From Sulfuritalea sp. (lineage in GTDB: Bacteria > Pseudomonadota > Gammaproteobacteria > Burkholderiales > Rhodocyclaceae), in NCBI GenBank assembly GCA_022843505.1, contig JALHNN010000100.1, positions 1 through 7,938 of the forward strand: DNA of 7,938 bases, written 5' to 3'. Below the pieces are notes generated by a model. The model made no database searches and was not told where the DNA came from. It worked only from the letters and a program-made list of their open reading frames with translations. The position numbers were made by a program, and so were the translations under genes. Of this stretch, positions 5,522-7,938 are shown piece after piece. The number at the start of each line of letters is the position of its first letter. Within the stretch, counting starts at the first letter, position 1.

Positions 5522-6969
5522 ATTCAATGATCCTTCCTGTTGTTCTGTCCGGCGGCTCAGGCACCCGGCTGTGGCCGGTGTCGCGCGAGAAGCACCCCAA
5601 GCAGCTACAGCCGCTCCTGGGCGGAGAAAGCCTGTTGCAGGACACCTTGCGCCGTCTCGATGGCCTGCCGCTGGCGCCGCCCATAGTTGTCAGCAACCAG
5701 GAATACCGCTTCATCACCGCCGAGCAACTGCGCGAACTCGGCCTGCCGGGCTGGACCCTGTTGCTTGAGCCGGCCGGCCGCAACACGGCGCCGGCGCTGA
5801 CGGCGGCGGCACTGTATGCCAGCCGCGACGGTGCTGACCCGGTGCTGCTGGCGACGCCGGCGGACCACCATGTGCGTGACGCCGAGGCCTTTCGTGCCGC
5901 TGTGCGGCGCGGCCTGCCGGAAGCGGAGGCGGGCGGGGTGGTCACCTTCGGCATCGCTCCCGATCGCCCCGAAACCGGCTACGGCTACATAGAGGCAGGA
6001 GTCGGCGCTGACGGCACGGCGGCCGACGCGCCACGCGCCATCAGTGCCTTTCGCGAGAAGCCCGACGCCGCCGCCGCCGCCGCGTATGTGGCGGGAGGGC
6101 GGCACTTCTGGAACAGCGGCATCTTCATGCTGCGGGCCTCGGTCTGGCTCAAGGCCGTCGGCCATTTCGCCCCCGGAATCCTTGCCGCCTGCCGGGACGC
6201 CGTGGATCGTGCCAGGGACGACGGCGACTTCGTCCGCCTCGATGCGGCGGCCTTCGCCGCCAGCCCGGCCGATTCCATCGACTACGCCGTCATGGAAAAA
6301 CTGCCGGCCTACCCGCAACTCGGCATTCCCGCCAAGGTGGTTCCCCTCGCTGCCGGGTGGTCCGACGTCGGCGCCTGGGATGCCCTGTGGCAGGCGCTCG
6401 GCCACGATGTCGACGCCAATGCCGTGGCGGGTGACGTCTGGTTCGAGGATTCGACCGGCAATCTGGTGATGGCCGAGCATCGGCTGGTGGCCTGCATCGG
6501 CTGCGAGGACATGGTGGTGGTCGAAACCGCGGATGCGGTGCTGGTGGCGCCCAAGCAGCGCACCCAGGAGGTCAAGGCCATCGTCGGCCGCCTTAAGGCA
6601 GCCGGAAGGAGCGAGGCCGAACTGCATCGCAAGGTCCATCGTCCCTGGGGTTGGTACGACAGCATCGACAACGGCGAGCGCTTCCAGGTCAAGCGCATCG
6701 TCGTCCGGCCCGGTGCCACGCTCTCGCTGCAGATGCACCATCACCGCGCCGAGCACTGGGTGGTCGTGCGCGGCACGGCCAAAGTGACGCGCGACGAGGA
6801 GGTGATCCTGCTCGGCGAAAACCAGTCGACCTACATACCGCTCGGCGTCAAGCATCGCCTGGAGAACCCCGGGCAGATCCCGCTCGAAATCATCGAGGTG
6901 CAATCGGGCACCTATCTCGGCGAGGACGACATCGTCAGATTCGAAGACCACTACGGACGCAAGACATGA
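5518..6969 (+). CDS. manC: mannose-1-phosphate guanylyltransferase / mannose-6-phosphate isomerase (bifunctional, type II)
   Basis: A cytoplasmic enzyme making GDP-mannose from mannose-1-phosphate and GTP. The C-terminal cupin domain isomerises fructose-6-phosphate to mannose-6-phosphate. The 483 residues match the bifunctional ManC/AlgA/CpsB family. LSGGSGTRLWPVSRE (10-24) with HPKQ (26-29) is the pyrophosphorylase signature. EPAGRNTAPA (84-93), FREKPD (178-183), FWNSGIFML (197-205), DYAVMEK (255-261) and GWSDVGAWDAL (280-290) follow. The isomerase domain has RPWGWYDSID (375-384), QMHHHRAEHWVVVRGTAKV (405-423, the metal-binding histidines) and GENQSTYIPLGVKHRLENPG (433-452). The start overlaps the HEPN stop (ATGA); ATG 5527 (residue 4) is an alternative, and neither has a clear Shine-Dalgarno sequence. 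gmd follows with a 4-base overlap, forming the GDP-mannose branch. Confidence 0.95.
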   Translation: MNSMILPVVLSGGSGTRLWPVSREKHPKQLQPLLGGESLLQDTLRRLDGLPLAPPIVVSNQEYRFITAEQLRELGLPGWTLLLEPAGRNTAPALTAAALYASRDGADPVLLATPADHHVRDAEAFRAAVRRGLPEAEAGGVVTFGIAPDRPETGYGYIEAGVGADGTAADAPRAISAFREKPDAAAAAAYVAGGRHFWNSGIFMLRASVWLKAVGHFAPGILAACRDAVDRARDDGDFVRLDAAAFAASPADSIDYAVMEKLPAYPQLGIPAKVVPLAAGWSDVGAWDALWQALGHDVDANAVAGDVWFEDSTGNLVMAEHRLVACIGCEDMVVVETADAVLVAPKQRTQEVKAIVGRLKAAGRSEAELHRKVHRPWGWYDSIDNGERFQVKRIVVRPGATLSLQMHHHRAEHWVVVRGTAKVTRDEEVILLGENQSTYIPLGVKHRLENPGQIPLEIIEVQSGTYLGEDDIVRFEDHYGRKT

Positions 6970-7938
6970 CCCGCAAAGTCGCATTGATCACCGGCGTCAC
7001 CGGCCAGGACGGCGCCTACCTTGCCGAATTCCTGCTCGACAAGGACTACGAGGTGCATGGCATCAAGCGTCGCACCTCGCTGTTCAACACCGACCGCATC
7101 GACCATCTGTATCAGGATCCGCACGAATCGAACCGCCGCTTCGTCCTCCACCACGGCGACATGACCGACAGTTCCAGCCTGGTGCGCATCATCCAGCAGG
7201 TGCAGCCCGACGAGATCTACAACCTCGCCGCGCAAAGCCACGTCGCCGTGAGCTTCGAGGAACCGGAATACACCGCCAACTCCGATGCCCTGGGGGCGCT
7301 ACGCGTGCTGGAAGCCATCCGCATCCTCGGCCTGGAGAAGAAGACTCGCTTCTACCAGGCCTCGACCAGCGAACTCTTCGGCCTCGTCCAGGAGATACCG
7401 CAGAAGGAGACCACCCCCTTCTATCCGCGCAGCCCCTACGCGGTGGCCAAGCTCTACGCCTACTGGATCACGGTGAACTATCGCGAGGCCTACGGCATGT
7501 ACGCCTGCAATGGCATCCTCTTCAACCACGAAAGCCCGATCCGCGGCGAAACCTTCGTCACCCGCAAGATCACCCGGGCGCTGGCCCGGATCAAGCTCGG
7601 GCTGCAGGACTGCCTGTTCCTCGGCAACCTCGACTCGAAGCGCGACTGGGGCCACGCCAGGGACTATGTCGAGATGCAGTGGCTGATGCTGCAGCAAGAC
7701 AAGCCGGAAGACTTCGTGATTGCCACCGGCGTGCAGTACAGCGTCCGCGACTTCGTCAATGCGGCAGCAAAAGAAATCGGCATGCAGATCCGTTGGGAAG
7801 GACAGGGCGTGGACGAAGTCGGCTACCTCGTAGGAGCCAGCTTGCTGGCGAATCAGGCCGCGCCCATCGTCCGCGTCGATCCGCGCTACTTCCGCCCCAC
7901 CGAAGTCGAAACCCTGCTGGGCGACGCCACCAAGGCCA
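6966..7938 (+). CDS. gmd: GDP-mannose 4,6-dehydratase, 3' end missing
   Basis: Gmd converts GDP-mannose to GDP-4-keto-6-deoxymannose in the cytoplasm, the branch point to GDP-fucose, GDP-rhamnose, GDP-perosamine or GDP-colitose. The 324 codons seen begin at ATG 6966, overlapping the manC stop (ATGA); the family is about 370 residues, so roughly 45-50 are beyond the right edge. GVTGQDG (10-16) is the NADP-binding glycine loop. RRTSLFNTDRID (35-46) is the loop that reaches into the neighbouring subunit of the tetramer. NLAAQSHVAVSFEEP (86-100), STSELFG (133-139, with Thr134 and Glu136) and YAVAK (Tyr158, Lys162) make the active site. NHESPIRGETFVTRKITRA (187-205), RDWGHARDYV (226-235) and VDPRYFRPTEVETLLGD (304-320) are diagnostic. 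A weak GGAC lies seven bases before the start. Which deoxysugar is made depends on genes outside the window. Confidence 0.96.
   Translation, partial: MTRKVALITGVTGQDGAYLAEFLLDKDYEVHGIKRRTSLFNTDRIDHLYQDPHESNRRFVLHHGDMTDSSSLVRIIQQVQPDEIYNLAAQSHVAVSFEEPEYTANSDALGALRVLEAIRILGLEKKTRFYQASTSELFGLVQEIPQKETTPFYPRSPYAVAKLYAYWITVNYREAYGMYACNGILFNHESPIRGETFVTRKITRALARIKLGLQDCLFLGNLDSKRDWGHARDYVEMQWLMLQQDKPEDFVIATGVQYSVRDFVNAAAKEIGMQIRWEGQGVDEVGYLVGASLLANQAAPIVRVDPRYFRPTEVETLLGDATKA

Noticed and set aside
6067..6084. Run of (GCC)5 GCG in manC as a possible phase-variation tract
   Set aside because: A trinucleotide repeat changes length in frame. It encodes six alanines (184-189) in a variable helix of ManC, so on-off switching is not expected.
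5605..6984. 459-codon open frame on the minus strand opposite manC
   Set aside because: It has no recognisable motif and a composition of GC-rich antisense frame, while manC on the plus strand carries all the family motifs.
7539..7541. Ile192 in NHESPIRGE of Gmd, where E. coli has Arg
   Set aside because: The flanking catalytic and NADP-binding motifs are intact, and this position is likely to vary naturally among Gmd proteins; it gives no evidence of inactivation.
1..7938. tRNA, rRNA, CRISPR array, insertion sequence or attachment site
   Set aside because: No cloverleaf-like sequence, spaced repeats or transposase coding were seen; essentially every base outside 1940-1999 and the mini-ORF region belongs to a recognised gene.

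Overview
The window is a dense, high-GC (roughly 60-70% in hand-counted rows) segment of a Gram-negative chromosome devoted to lipopolysaccharide and surface-sugar synthesis. The gene content (Kdo transferase WaaA, heptosyltransferase WaaC, a WaaE/LgtF-type core glycosyltransferase, a periplasmic minimal ATP-dependent DNA ligase) suits a betaproteobacterium, possibly of the Rhodocyclales. That placement is an inference from gene content and style, not a search result.

Layout. Positions 1-1939 carry waaC and then waaA on the minus strand, overlapping by one base (TGATG); waaA runs off the left edge. A 60-base divergent spacer (1940-1999) follows. From 2000 to the right edge everything is on the plus strand in one run with no free intergenic base: family 2 glycosyltransferase, a 31-codon mini-ORF, UDP-glucuronate 4-epimerase, LigE-type DNA ligase, MNT nucleotidyltransferase, HEPN protein, manC and gmd (cut by the right edge). 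Each junction is a 4-base ATGA/GTGA stop-start overlap, except epimerase/ligase, which overlap by 8 bases. This points to one translationally coupled operon.

How the genes fit. WaaA and WaaC build the Kdo-heptose inner core, and the glycosyltransferase probably adds a core hexose. The epimerase would supply UDP-galacturonate. ManC and Gmd make GDP-mannose and then GDP-4-keto-6-deoxymannose, precursor of GDP-linked deoxysugars. Inserted among these are three genes with no obvious part in sugar metabolism: a periplasmic DNA ligase and a HEPN/MNT pair with intact motifs that resembles a type VII (HepT/MntA-like) toxin-antitoxin module.

Most interesting spot. Between the glycosyltransferase and the epimerase lies the coding start of a second epimerase (MKVLLTGAAGF), cut off after 11 codons. 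Ninety-two bases later the present epimerase starts afresh (MKILVTGCAGFIG). Its start codon sits in the loop of a perfect 13-bp hairpin. The left arm of the hairpin is inside the mini-ORF, and the mini-ORF's stop overlaps the epimerase start. This looks like a recombination scar that is now, by accident or selection, a possible translational-coupling switch for sugar-nucleotide supply. No tRNA, rRNA, CRISPR array or insertion sequence was seen.
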